Source of the DNA: JBOHDX01 sp050700835
GTDB lineage: Bacteria; Actinomycetota; Actinomycetes; Propionibacteriales; Nocardioidaceae
Reading direction: 5' to 3'
DNA: 32,142 nt
NCBI GenBank assembly: GCA_050700835.1
Contig: JBOHDX010000057.1
Location: 1-32,142 of the forward strand
Shown: one piece after another, positions 14,032-21,541 of the stretch
Position numbering within the stretch: the stretch's first letter is position 1
Layout of the letters: each line of letters starts with the position of its first letter
Made by a program: the position numbers and the translations under genes
Notes under the pieces: model-generated
Told to the model about the DNA's origin: nothing
Seen by the model: only the letters and a program-made list of their open reading frames with translations
Database searches by the model: none

Positions 14032-15150
14032 ATGCGTGACCTCGCTCTGGTGGGGCTCAGCGACGACCATGACCACGTCGTCCTGCGCGACGACAGCGGC
14101 GAACAGTTCCGCGTCCCCGTCGACGAGTCGCTCCAGCACGCGCTCACCGACACCCGAGCACGACCCGGCCAGCAGGAGAGAACCATGGACAGCGCACTGC
14201 GTCCCCGCGACATCCAGACGCGCATCCGCGCGGGCGAGTCGCCCGAGGCGGTAGCCGACGTGGCGCAGGTCCCGGTCGAGAAGATCATGGGCTACGCCGT
14301 GCCGGTGCTGGCAGAGCGCGCCCATATGTGCGAGCGCGCCCGGCGAGCACCCGTTCGCCGCAAGCACACCGGCGGTCCGTCCCGTCTCCTCGGGGACGCC
14401 ATCGAGGAGCAGCTGCGCAGCCGCAACTGCGACCCCGAGGCGGCCACCTGGGACTCCTGGCGGCGCGACGACGGGCGCTGGACCGTCGTGGTCACCCCCG
14501 CCGACGGAACCGCGGCGACCTACCTCTTCGACGTCCCCGGCCGGTACGTCATGGCGCACGACGACGCCGGGCGGACACTCGTGGGTGACGAGGTGCCCCG
14601 GGCCGACCCGACGGACATGGCCATCGCGAGCGCGCTGGCCGAGGCCGAGCTGACCGCGCCGGCCCGGCTCCGCACCCGCGTCGACCCGGTGGCCGACCCC
14701 ATGCCCGACCCCATGGCAGATGGCGCGGCCGACGGCTCGGCGCAAGACGCTGGGCCCGACGCTGGGCTCGACGCTGGGCTCGACGATGGGCTCGATGGTG
14801 GGCAGGACGCTGAACCTGAGACAGCCACGGACATCGACGAGGCGCCGACCGGTCGGACGCGTCGCTCCCGGCTGGGGCGGCTGCGGTCGGTGCCCGCGCC
14901 CGCTGAGCAGATGTCGCTGGACGACCTGCACGATCCGGCGCGCGCGGACGCCGGGCGACCAGCCTCGGCGCCGGAGCCCGAATCCGAGCTCGCCGACACG
15001 GCGCGCGCCGTCGGTGACGACGTCGACGCCTTGGCACGGGCCACCGCGGAACCCGACCAGGGCTCTGCGCGGCGCCGACGGGCCCGCGGGCGCACCAGCG
15101 TGCCCAGCTGGGACGAGATCATGTTCGGCGGCAAGCCCCGCAACGACTGA
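14032..15150 (+). CDS. sepH: Septation protein SepH
   Basis: A 372-aa actinobacterial cell-division protein; SepH in Streptomyces binds FtsZ and promotes its assembly at future septa. The N-terminal DUF3071 domain (residues 1-~190) starts MRDLALVGLSDDHDHVVLRD, contains a helix-turn-helix-like segment (RPRDIQTRIRAGESPEAVADVAQVPVEKIM), and ends with WTVVVTPADG and TYLFDVPGRYV. A long acidic, disordered linker follows, and the extreme C-terminus carries the conserved VPSWDEIMFG motif. The ATG at 14032 has a GGGAGG ribosome binding site. The linker includes a tetrapeptide repeat (DAGP/DAGL/DDGL/DGGQ) from a 12-bp DNA repeat, so its length probably varies between strains. The gene stands alone between the MFS and reductase genes, all on the plus strand. 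Confidence 0.95.
   Translation: MRDLALVGLSDDHDHVVLRDDSGEQFRVPVDESLQHALTDTRARPGQQERTMDSALRPRDIQTRIRAGESPEAVADVAQVPVEKIMGYAVPVLAERAHMCERARRAPVRRKHTGGPSRLLGDAIEEQLRSRNCDPEAATWDSWRRDDGRWTVVVTPADGTAATYLFDVPGRYVMAHDDAGRTLVGDEVPRADPTDMAIASALAEAELTAPARLRTRVDPVADPMPDPMADGAADGSAQDAGPDAGLDAGLDDGLDGGQDAEPETATDIDEAPTGRTRRSRLGRLRSVPAPAEQMSLDDLHDPARADAGRPASAPEPESELADTARAVGDDVDALARATAEPDQGSARRRRARGRTSVPSWDEIMFGGKPRND
14746..14812 (+). repeat. In-frame 12-bp tandem repeat in the sepH linker
   Basis: Five 12-bp units (from 14746, 14758, 14770, 14782 and 14794) and a half unit follow GACGCTGGGCTC. They encode Asp-Ala-Gly-Leu-type tetrapeptides. The length is a multiple of three, so copy-number change would keep the frame. 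Confidence 0.85.
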
Positions 15151-15158
15151 GACCCCCG

Positions 15159-15227
15159 CACACCGACACACCGGCACACCGCACGACCCCGACGCACCGC
15201 ACGACTCCGACACACCATACGACTCCG
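15159..15227. repeat. Short tandem repeats after sepH
   Basis: Three 8-bp units CACACCGN (15159-15182) run into 18-bp units CGCACGAYYCCGACRCAC at 15180-15197 and 15198-15215, with a partial third to 15227. They are low-complexity and non-coding, lying in the 198-bp gap between sepH and the reductase gene. No hairpin or gene is seen in them. Confidence 0.7.
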
Positions 15228-15259
15228 GCCGGACCCTGGGCAGATCGGTTACCGGCGGG

Positions 15260-15323
15260 TAGACTTCGGCTGGCCCGCGTCGCTGATGCCGCCCTGCTCA
15301 ACCTCTGCTCAATCGCTGCTCAA
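15260..15323 (+). promoter_or_regulatory. Putative promoter with three 11-bp-spaced direct repeats
   Basis: TAGACT (15260-15265) fits an actinobacterial -10 box. Downstream, the 8-mer CTGCTCAA occurs three times at an exact 11-bp period (15294, 15305, 15316), just 25 bp before the ATG of the reductase gene. The regular spacing suggests an operator bound on one face of the helix, possibly by a response regulator. No -35 and no clear ribosome binding site were found. Confidence 0.45.
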
Positions 15324-15348
15324 TCATTGGCCCACCATTGGATCGCCC

Positions 15349-17352
15349 ATGTCCTCCTTCGTGACCGGTGCCACCGGGTTCATCGGACGGCACCTCGTGG
15401 AGCGACTGCTGGCCCGTGACGACGAGCCGGTGAACCTGCTTGTCCGCGAGTCCTCCCTGGGGCGTCTCGACCTGCTGCGCCGCCGCTGGGGAGTCGGCGA
15501 CCAGCAGGACCGCATCGTGCCGATCGTCGGCGACCTCGGGGCCGACCTGCTCGGCGTCGACGCCGACTGGGTGGCCGCCCATGCCGGTGAGATCGAGCAC
15601 TTCTTCCATCTGGCCGCGTTGTACGACATGACGGCATCGGACGCGCTCAACGAGCGGATGAACGTCGACGGCACGCACAACGCCCTCGACCTCGCGGGCG
15701 CCCTTGGCGTTCGCACGTTCCATCACGTCTCGTCCATCGCGGTCGCCGGTGACTTCCGCGGCAGCTTCGACGAGACGATGTTCGATGCCGGTCAGCGGCT
15801 GCCCTCGGCGTACCACCGAACGAAGTACGCCTCGGAGCAACTCGTCCGCGAGCAGACGACGGTGCCGTGGCGGGTCTACCGACCGGCCATCGTGGTCGGA
15901 GACTCCCGGACCGGTGCCATGGACAAGGTGGACGGGCCGTACTACTTCTTCCCGCTGCTGAAGCTGATGCGGGACCACCTGCCCAGGTGGGCACCGGTCT
16001 TCGGGGCAGACCTGGGTGACACCAACGTCGTGCCGGTCGACTGGGTGGCCGCGGCCATCGACTTCCTGGCCCACAAGCCGGGACTGGACGGGCAGGCGTT
16101 CCACCTGGTCGACCCCGACCCGCAGCCGGCCACCGAGGTCATCAACACGCTCGCGCTGGCGGCCGGCGCCCCAAGGTTCGCGGTGCCGGTGGATCGCCGC
16201 GTCCTCGGGCTGCTGCCCCTCGCCGATGCACCGGCGAGAGTCTGGGATTCGATCCTGGGGCTGCCCGGTACACACACCGTGCTCGGCCAGACGATCGGGC
16301 GGCTGGGGGTGCCCCCGGAGGTGCTCGCTCACGTGTCGCTGCCCACCAGGTTTGCGGCGCGACAGACCGAGCGCGCGCTGACCGACTCGGGACTGTCCTG
16401 CCCGCCCCTCGAGTCGTACGCAGCCGCGCTGTGGGCCTACTGGGAGCAGCACCTCGATCCCTCCACCGCGCACGACAAGAAGCTCCGCCGTGCGCTCGAG
16501 GGTCGCACCGTTGTGATCACCGGAGCATCGTCAGGGATCGGCAGGGCCACCGCGTTGAAGGTGGCGCAGGCGGGAGGCATCCCGATCCTCGTCGCCCGCG
16601 GCGTGGACAAGCTGACACAGGCCCGGGACGACATCGAGTCCGCCGGTGGGATCGCGCACGTTTACCCCTGCGACCTGTCCGACATGGTGGCGATCGACGC
16701 CCTCGCCAAGCAGCTGGTCGAGGACCACGTCAGGATCGACGTCGTCGTCAACAACGCCGGGCGGTCGATTCGGCGCTCGCTGCGCCTCAGCTACGACCGG
16801 TTCCACGACTTCGAGCGCACCATGCAGCTCAACTACTTCGGCGCGATCCGGCTGATCATGGGCTTGGCGCCCGCGATGCAGGCCGGCGGCGGCGGCCACG
16901 TCGTCAACGTCTCGTCGATCGGGGTGCAGACGAACCCCCCGCGGTTCTCGGCCTACGTCGCCAGCAAGGCCGCGCTGGACGCCTGGAGCCGGGTGGTCAG
17001 CTCCGAGCTGATCGGTGACGGGATCACCTTCACCACGATCCACATGCCGCTCGTTCGTACCCCGATGATCGCGCCGACGAAGCTCTATGACGCGTTCCCC
17101 ACGATCACGCCGGCCCAAGCTGCTGACCTGGTGATGCGGGCGATCAAGGACGAGCCGCACGAGATCAACACCACGCTCGGCACCGCCGGCGAGGTCCTGC
17201 ACGCGCTCGCGCCGAAGGCGATGTTCCGCGTGCTGCACCGGGCGTACAAGGTGTTCCCCGACTCGGCGGCCGCGCGTGGCGATGGGGACACCGAGAAGGC
17301 GACCAGCGAACAGGTGCTGTTGGCGCGGCTGCTCAAAGGCGTCCACTGGTGA
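15349..17352 (+). CDS. Two-domain SDR protein, fatty acyl-CoA reductase-like (AcrA1/Maqu_2220 type)
   Basis: A 667-aa fusion. The N-terminal extended SDR domain (residues ~1-370) has the NAD(P) motif TGATGFIG (6-13), GDLGADLLG, the VSSIAVAG strand with Ser128/129, and the catalytic YHRTK (Y155, K159). The C-terminal classical SDR domain (~385-625) has TGASSGIG (391-398), NNAG, VVNVSSIG and YVASK (Y536, K540). This architecture and length match the mycobacterial acyl-CoA reductase AcrA1 and the Marinobacter fatty acyl-CoA reductase that makes fatty alcohols. Both active sites are intact, so a two-step acyl-CoA to aldehyde to alcohol reduction is plausible. The ATG at 15349 (MSSFVTGATG) is preferred over the in-frame ATG at 15286, which would add 21 unrelated residues. 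It is convergent with the sulfurtransferase, 33 bp away. Confidence 0.85.
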   Translation: MSSFVTGATGFIGRHLVERLLARDDEPVNLLVRESSLGRLDLLRRRWGVGDQQDRIVPIVGDLGADLLGVDADWVAAHAGEIEHFFHLAALYDMTASDALNERMNVDGTHNALDLAGALGVRTFHHVSSIAVAGDFRGSFDETMFDAGQRLPSAYHRTKYASEQLVREQTTVPWRVYRPAIVVGDSRTGAMDKVDGPYYFFPLLKLMRDHLPRWAPVFGADLGDTNVVPVDWVAAAIDFLAHKPGLDGQAFHLVDPDPQPATEVINTLALAAGAPRFAVPVDRRVLGLLPLADAPARVWDSILGLPGTHTVLGQTIGRLGVPPEVLAHVSLPTRFAARQTERALTDSGLSCPPLESYAAALWAYWEQHLDPSTAHDKKLRRALEGRTVVITGASSGIGRATALKVAQAGGIPILVARGVDKLTQARDDIESAGGIAHVYPCDLSDMVAIDALAKQLVEDHVRIDVVVNNAGRSIRRSLRLSYDRFHDFERTMQLNYFGAIRLIMGLAPAMQAGGGGHVVNVSSIGVQTNPPRFSAYVASKAALDAWSRVVSSELIGDGITFTTIHMPLVRTPMIAPTKLYDAFPTITPAQAADLVMRAIKDEPHEINTTLGTAGEVLHALAPKAMFRVLHRAYKVFPDSAAARGDGDTEKATSEQVLLARLLKGVHW

Positions 17353-17385
17353 CGCGGGGGCACCTGGGTCGGCTGGGCCGCAGAC

Positions 17386-18249
17386 TCAACGGGGCTGGAC
17401 GCCGGTGGCGACCGGGCGCGTGGTGTCGGTGATCCAGCCGCTCCACGATCCGGGGTACAACGCGGCGGGGATCCCGGCGAGGTCGAGCGCGAGCACCTCG
17501 TGGGCCGCGGTCACGCCCGAGCCGCAATAGACGCCGACGGTGGGTACGTCGCTCAGCCCCAGTGCGTCGAACCTCGCCCGAAGGTCGGCCTCGCTGAGGA
17601 ACCGACCGTGACCGTCGACGTTGTCGGCGGTGGGGGCGCTGATCGCGCCGGGGATGTGACCCGCGACGGGGTCGACCGGCTCCGACTCTCCGCGGTAGCG
17701 CTCGGCGGCCCGGGCATCGAGCAACCCACCACGCTCGGCCAGTGCCAGCACCTGCTCAGGGCTGGTCAGCACCGGCATGCCCCCTGGCACGCTGGCGAAG
17801 TCTCCCACCCGCGAGCGGCCGGTGTAGACCGACACGGCACCGCCGGCTGCCGTCCACGCGTCCATGCCGCCATCGAGCAGGCGTACGTCGGGGTGCCCGT
17901 GGTAGCGCAGCAACCACCAGGCCCGGGCAGCGATCGAGCTGTCCCGCTGGTCGTAGACGACGACCGGAAGGTGCCGGCTCACGCCTGCGTGGCGCATCGC
18001 CTCGGCGAAACGCTCGGCGCTCGGCAGCGGGTGCCGGCCACCTTCCCCAGGAGGGTCCGCGAGCTCGGTGTCGAGATCGACGAAGACCGCGCCGGGAACG
18101 TGACCCCGCGCGTAGGCCTCGATGCCCGGCGGACCGCTGAGCGACCATCGGACGTCGATGACGGTCAGTGGCTCGCCCGCTTCCAGCAGCTCACGTAGGC
18201 GCCCCGAGGAGATAAGGGTCGTCGCGAGGCGTCCGTCTGGCTTCAGCAC
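17386..18249 (-). CDS. Sulfurtransferase with two rhodanese domains (3-mercaptopyruvate type)
   Basis: A 287-aa tandem rhodanese protein. The N-terminal inactive domain has VIDVRWSLSGPPG, GHVPGAVFVDLDTELADP and VVVYDQRDSSIAARAWWLLRYHG. The C-terminal active domain has GHIPGAIS and the active-site loop CGSGVTA, with Cys242. CGSGVTA is the loop of 3-mercaptopyruvate sulfurtransferases rather than the CRKGVTA of thiosulfate sulfurtransferases. It would move sulfur from mercaptopyruvate to a thiol or cyanide acceptor. GTG at 18249 with AGGA 8 nt upstream is the chosen start; the open frame continues to 18324 but those residues are not family-like. It lies downstream of the phosphodiesterase gene with a 126-bp gap. 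Confidence 0.9.
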   Translation of the reverse strand: MLKPDGRLATTLISSGRLRELLEAGEPLTVIDVRWSLSGPPGIEAYARGHVPGAVFVDLDTELADPPGEGGRHPLPSAERFAEAMRHAGVSRHLPVVVYDQRDSSIAARAWWLLRYHGHPDVRLLDGGMDAWTAAGGAVSVYTGRSRVGDFASVPGGMPVLTSPEQVLALAERGGLLDARAAERYRGESEPVDPVAGHIPGAISAPTADNVDGHGRFLSEADLRARFDALGLSDVPTVGVYCGSGVTAAHEVLALDLAGIPAALYPGSWSGWITDTTRPVATGVQPR

Positions 18250-18375
18250 GAGACGATCCTGCCTCACAAAGGGCGCCAACGCACAGAGGGGTGGCACCTC
18301 ACTTCGCGTGTCGCGGGCGGACACCCGGTGACAGGCTCAGCCGAACGGCAACGGATCGGGTCAGAGCGTCGCCGC

Positions 18376-19530
18376 TCAGCGCCGGGGCGAGTCGACCAGC
18401 AGAGGCACCAACATCTCCGCGGCGCTCAACGAGCCGTGGAAACCAGTCATCCGCTGCTCGATCGAGAAGCGCCGTGACGAGAACACCGCGAACTCGCCGA
18501 GACCCGCGACCAGCACGTCGCCGATCCGGGGGCGAACCTGCGGCTCGACGTCGCCGAACCAGCCGGCGGCCTCCGCCGCGTCGCGCGTGACCACGAGAGC
18601 GTCGTCGCCGAGCCGCTCGCGCCAGCGGGCCGCCACGTCGTCGGTCGCGCCAGCCCGGCAGTAAAGATGCCGCAGCCTCGCCTCTCCCCCGAACAAGGGC
18701 ACCTCGCGCAGCAGGTCGGGCTCGTCGTCGACGTCGAAGCGCCCCGCGGACGGGATGTCGATCATGCCGTGGTCTCCGGTGACCAGCATCGCGACGTCCG
18801 GCGGCAGCGCGGCGCGCAACCGCAGCAGGTCGTCGTCGACGGCCGCCAGACGCCGGCGCCACTGATCGGAGTCCGCACCATGCTCGTGTCCCGTGTGGTC
18901 CAGCCGCGACTCGTAGGCGTACGTCACGCACGGTCTCGCGGTCATGGTGTCCACGATGGTCGCCAGCCGCTCCGGCGATGTGTCGGCCTGGCGGAACGGG
19001 ACACCTCGCTGGCTGCACAAGGTCAGGCCGGAACCCTCGAACGACGACTTGTTCACCACACTGACCTCGACCTGCTGCATCGCCATCAACTCGAGCGCGG
19101 TCGGGTGCGGCTGCCAGACCAGCGGGTCGACCTCGGCGTCCCACTTGAGCGCGTTGAGCAGCGCCAGCGTCCCCGGGATGCGGCAGGTGTAGCCCACGAC
19201 GCCGTGGCGACCGGGCGCAAGCGCAGTGCCCAGGGACGTGAGACTGGTCGCCGTGGTGGCCGGGACACCGACGGTCAGCGGCTCCCACAGTCCCATCAGC
19301 GACGAGAGATAGGGAGCCTCGTCGGCATGGTCCGCGAGCAGGTGCCAGCCGAGTCCGTCGACGAGCATGACGACGTAGCCGGACGCCGGCGGCAGTTGCA
19401 GGACGTTGGCGTAGCCCTCGAGTCCGATCGCCGACGCGACCGACGGGAGCACGTCGGACAACGCCCGCTCGCCATAGCGCGGCAGGACCACGGTGCTGGC
19501 GGGATCTGTCCCCGTTCGCTCGGCGGGCAC
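18376..19530 (-). CDS. Alkaline phosphatase-superfamily phosphodiesterase / nucleotide pyrophosphatase
   Basis: A 384-aa member of the type I phosphodiesterase/nucleotide pyrophosphatase family. Two-metal ligands and the nucleophile are recognisable: D58 in VVMLVDGLGW, the nucleophile region VPATTATSLTSLGT (Thr 92-95), D211 and H215 in DHTGHEHG, D253 and H254 in VTGDHGMIDI, and H365 in MTGFHGSL. No signal peptide is seen, so it is probably cytoplasmic. The substrate is unknown. The GTG start directly abuts the TAG of the DUF5998 gene with no gap, so the two are translationally coupled. This DUF5998-phosphodiesterase pairing is, as I recall, conserved in actinomycetes. Confidence 0.9.
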   Translation of the reverse strand: MPAERTGTDPASTVVLPRYGERALSDVLPSVASAIGLEGYANVLQLPPASGYVVMLVDGLGWHLLADHADEAPYLSSLMGLWEPLTVGVPATTATSLTSLGTALAPGRHGVVGYTCRIPGTLALLNALKWDAEVDPLVWQPHPTALELMAMQQVEVSVVNKSSFEGSGLTLCSQRGVPFRQADTSPERLATIVDTMTARPCVTYAYESRLDHTGHEHGADSDQWRRRLAAVDDDLLRLRAALPPDVAMLVTGDHGMIDIPSAGRFDVDDEPDLLREVPLFGGEARLRHLYCRAGATDDVAARWRERLGDDALVVTRDAAEAAGWFGDVEPQVRPRIGDVLVAGLGEFAVFSSRRFSIEQRMTGFHGSLSAAEMLVPLLVDSPRR

Positions 19531-20166
19531 CTATTCGCGTGGTGTCGTCGCCGACGACAGGTCGCGAGCGAAGCTGAGCAGGCGGCGGACCGCGTCCTCA
19601 CCGTCGGCGGTCGCGCTCATGCGCAGTGAGAAGTCGTCCGCCGTCATGGTGCCGGCGTAGCCGTGGTCGCCGTCGCACTCGGGGTCACCGCAGGTGGCTG
19701 GTTCGAGGTCGATCCGGCCGACCGCCCCCCAGCCGATCGTGACGACGGCCTCGGCGGCGGTGTCGGGTGGCAGGGGCTTCGTGGCGTACGACGTGGGGTC
19801 CGCCACCATCTTGTTGACCACCACCGACTTCACCGACGACAGCCGGATCGCCTCGGTCGTGGACGACGTGTAGGGCGACGGGAGCAAGTCGTCCGGCGGG
19901 TGCTCGTCGGTGTGCGCCACGATCAGCCGGGTGGTCGTGAGGGCGACCACGGTGACATGCCGCCGGACCTCGTCACGGTCGAACGTCGGCTCGTGCTGGA
20001 GGACGAACGACAGGACAGACTCCTCCGCCAGGGCGGACAGGACCGCGTCCGACACCACCGCCGGGTAGTAGCCGGTCGCCTCGATCGCACTGCGCATCGA
20101 CGCCGTGCGGTCGACACCGTCGGCGGCGGCCTGGGATCCGGTGGACAGCGAGCTTCGGTCGAACAT
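19531..20166 (-). CDS. DUF5998 family protein
   Basis: A 211-aa soluble protein. Recognisable features are an N-terminal helical region (RTASMRSAIEATGYYPAVVSDAV), HVTVVALTTTRLIVAHTDEHP, YTSSTTEAIRLSSVKSVVVNKMV, and a C-terminal region with two cysteines in ATCGDPECDGDHGY followed by TADDFSLRMSATADGEDAV. This is the actinobacterial DUF5998 pattern, a PH-like regulatory fold by appearance (inference). The ATG at 20166 has no clear ribosome binding site; CAGACT lies 6 nt upstream. It is coupled to the phosphodiesterase downstream with zero spacing. The function is unknown. Confidence 0.85.
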   Translation of the reverse strand: MFDRSSLSTGSQAAADGVDRTASMRSAIEATGYYPAVVSDAVLSALAEESVLSFVLQHEPTFDRDEVRRHVTVVALTTTRLIVAHTDEHPPDDLLPSPYTSSTTEAIRLSSVKSVVVNKMVADPTSYATKPLPPDTAAEAVVTIGWGAVGRIDLEPATCGDPECDGDHGYAGTMTADDFSLRMSATADGEDAVRRLLSFARDLSSATTPRE

Positions 20167-20217
20167 GGTCGCAGTCTGTCACGGCGGCCGAATGAGCCCG
20201 ACCGGCCGTACACAGGG

Positions 20218-21483
20218 TCAGGCGACCTGCAGCTGCGCCTCCGGCTGACCGTCCTGCGCCGGCGTGAGCCGATGCCGCAACGCCAGGAAGCCTGCGGAGC
20301 CGAGCGCGGTGCCACCCACGGTGAACAGCACCCAGACGAAGGCCAGGTGGTTGCCGATCAGCAGACCGGCGCTGGCCGGCCCGATGATCCCCGCCACGGT
20401 CCACGTCATGCCGGCCAGGGCGTTGTAGCGCCCGCGCATGTCCTCGCGAGCCATGGCGTTGGTGACCGCCGGCGACACCGGCTGCCACAGTGTCTCAGCC
20501 ACACCGAACAGTCCAAGGCCGACGACCGCGACGGCACCTGCCCACCACCCGGGCAGCAGGCCGGTGAACGCGATGACCAGCCACGATCCGGACCACCCCA
20601 GGCTGGCCAGCGCCAGCAGGCGGGTACGGCTGCGGCCCTGGATGAGCCTGAGCGTGACCAGCTGCCCGAGCACGATCACCAGCGTGTTGGCGCCATAGGC
20701 GAGGCCGAGGACCTTCGGGTCGACCCCGGACACGGTCACGACGTAGGCGGCGAAGCCGGTCTCCATCTGGGCGTATCCGCACGTGACGACCAGGGCGGAC
20801 ACCATCACGAATCTGAGCATCACCTTGTCGCGCAGGACGACCGACCACCCAGGCTCGGCGCCTCCGTCCGGCTTGCCGCTCTCGGGTACGTGTCGCCCGG
20901 AGCCGCGCGGCATCGACGCCACCGTCACGATGTAGGCGAGGTAGGTGAGCGCATCGAGGTAGTAGAGGTGCTCGAAGCTCGTCGGGTCGTGCAGGTTCAC
21001 GATCAACGACGCCACCAGGCCGCCGAGACCGAGCCCGGCGTTGAGCAGCATGAACTGCACGCCGTAGGCCGTCTCGCGCTGCTCCTGCGGCACCAGCCGG
21101 GTCAGCAACGCCGCTGCCGCCGGGTAGCCCCCGGAGCCGAAGATCGCGATCAGGCAGCCCACCAGCAGTGCCTCCCCCGCGGTGTGCACTTGCGCCACCG
21201 CGGCGATCCCGATCGCCTCGAAGCACATGCTGGCGATCAGCACGCCACGCGGGCCGAACCGGTCGATCAGGGTGCCGATCACGGGCACGACGAGGACGCT
21301 GGCGACGCCCATCGCGGAGAAGATCAGGCCCACGACGGCCGTGGAGATGTGTCGCACGTCGGCCAGGTAGACGTACAGGAAGGGCATCGTCAGCCCGCTG
21401 CCGAGCGAGGACATCAGCAGACCGACGAACATCCTGCGCACCAGCGGAGGAACCGAGACGAGGGTGCTCAACGGTGACGACAC
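20218..21483 (-). CDS. MFS transporter
   Basis: A 421-aa 12-TM major facilitator. The first half has LTMPFLYVYLADVRHIST, VGLIFSAMGVASVLVVPVIGTLIDRFGPRGVLI (motif A-like loop GTLIDRFGPR), and GYPAAAALLTRLVPQEQRETAYGVQFMLLNAGLGLGGLVA. The second half starts near VMLRFVMVSALVVTCGYAQMETGF. It resembles drug-efflux MFS proteins of the MdtH/YfmO kind; the substrate is unknown. The start is GTG 21483 (MSSPLSTLVSV). It is 51 bp upstream of DUF5998 on the same strand and 58 bp downstream of the Pat gene, so a single long minus-strand transcript is possible. Confidence 0.88.
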   Translation of the reverse strand: MSSPLSTLVSVPPLVRRMFVGLLMSSLGSGLTMPFLYVYLADVRHISTAVVGLIFSAMGVASVLVVPVIGTLIDRFGPRGVLIASMCFEAIGIAAVAQVHTAGEALLVGCLIAIFGSGGYPAAAALLTRLVPQEQRETAYGVQFMLLNAGLGLGGLVASLIVNLHDPTSFEHLYYLDALTYLAYIVTVASMPRGSGRHVPESGKPDGGAEPGWSVVLRDKVMLRFVMVSALVVTCGYAQMETGFAAYVVTVSGVDPKVLGLAYGANTLVIVLGQLVTLRLIQGRSRTRLLALASLGWSGSWLVIAFTGLLPGWWAGAVAVVGLGLFGVAETLWQPVSPAVTNAMAREDMRGRYNALAGMTWTVAGIIGPASAGLLIGNHLAFVWVLFTVGGTALGSAGFLALRHRLTPAQDGQPEAQLQVA

Positions 21484-21541
21484 AGTTGATGATTCTCGTC
21501 GCTGGCACCGACGGTTCCCAACTCCTTTACCGGCGGCCCCG

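Noticed and set aside
19663..21477. A 604-codon plus-strand open frame opposite DUF5998 and the MFS gene
   Set aside because: It is an antisense shadow with His/Asp/Gln-rich composition, and both opposing genes have family motifs.
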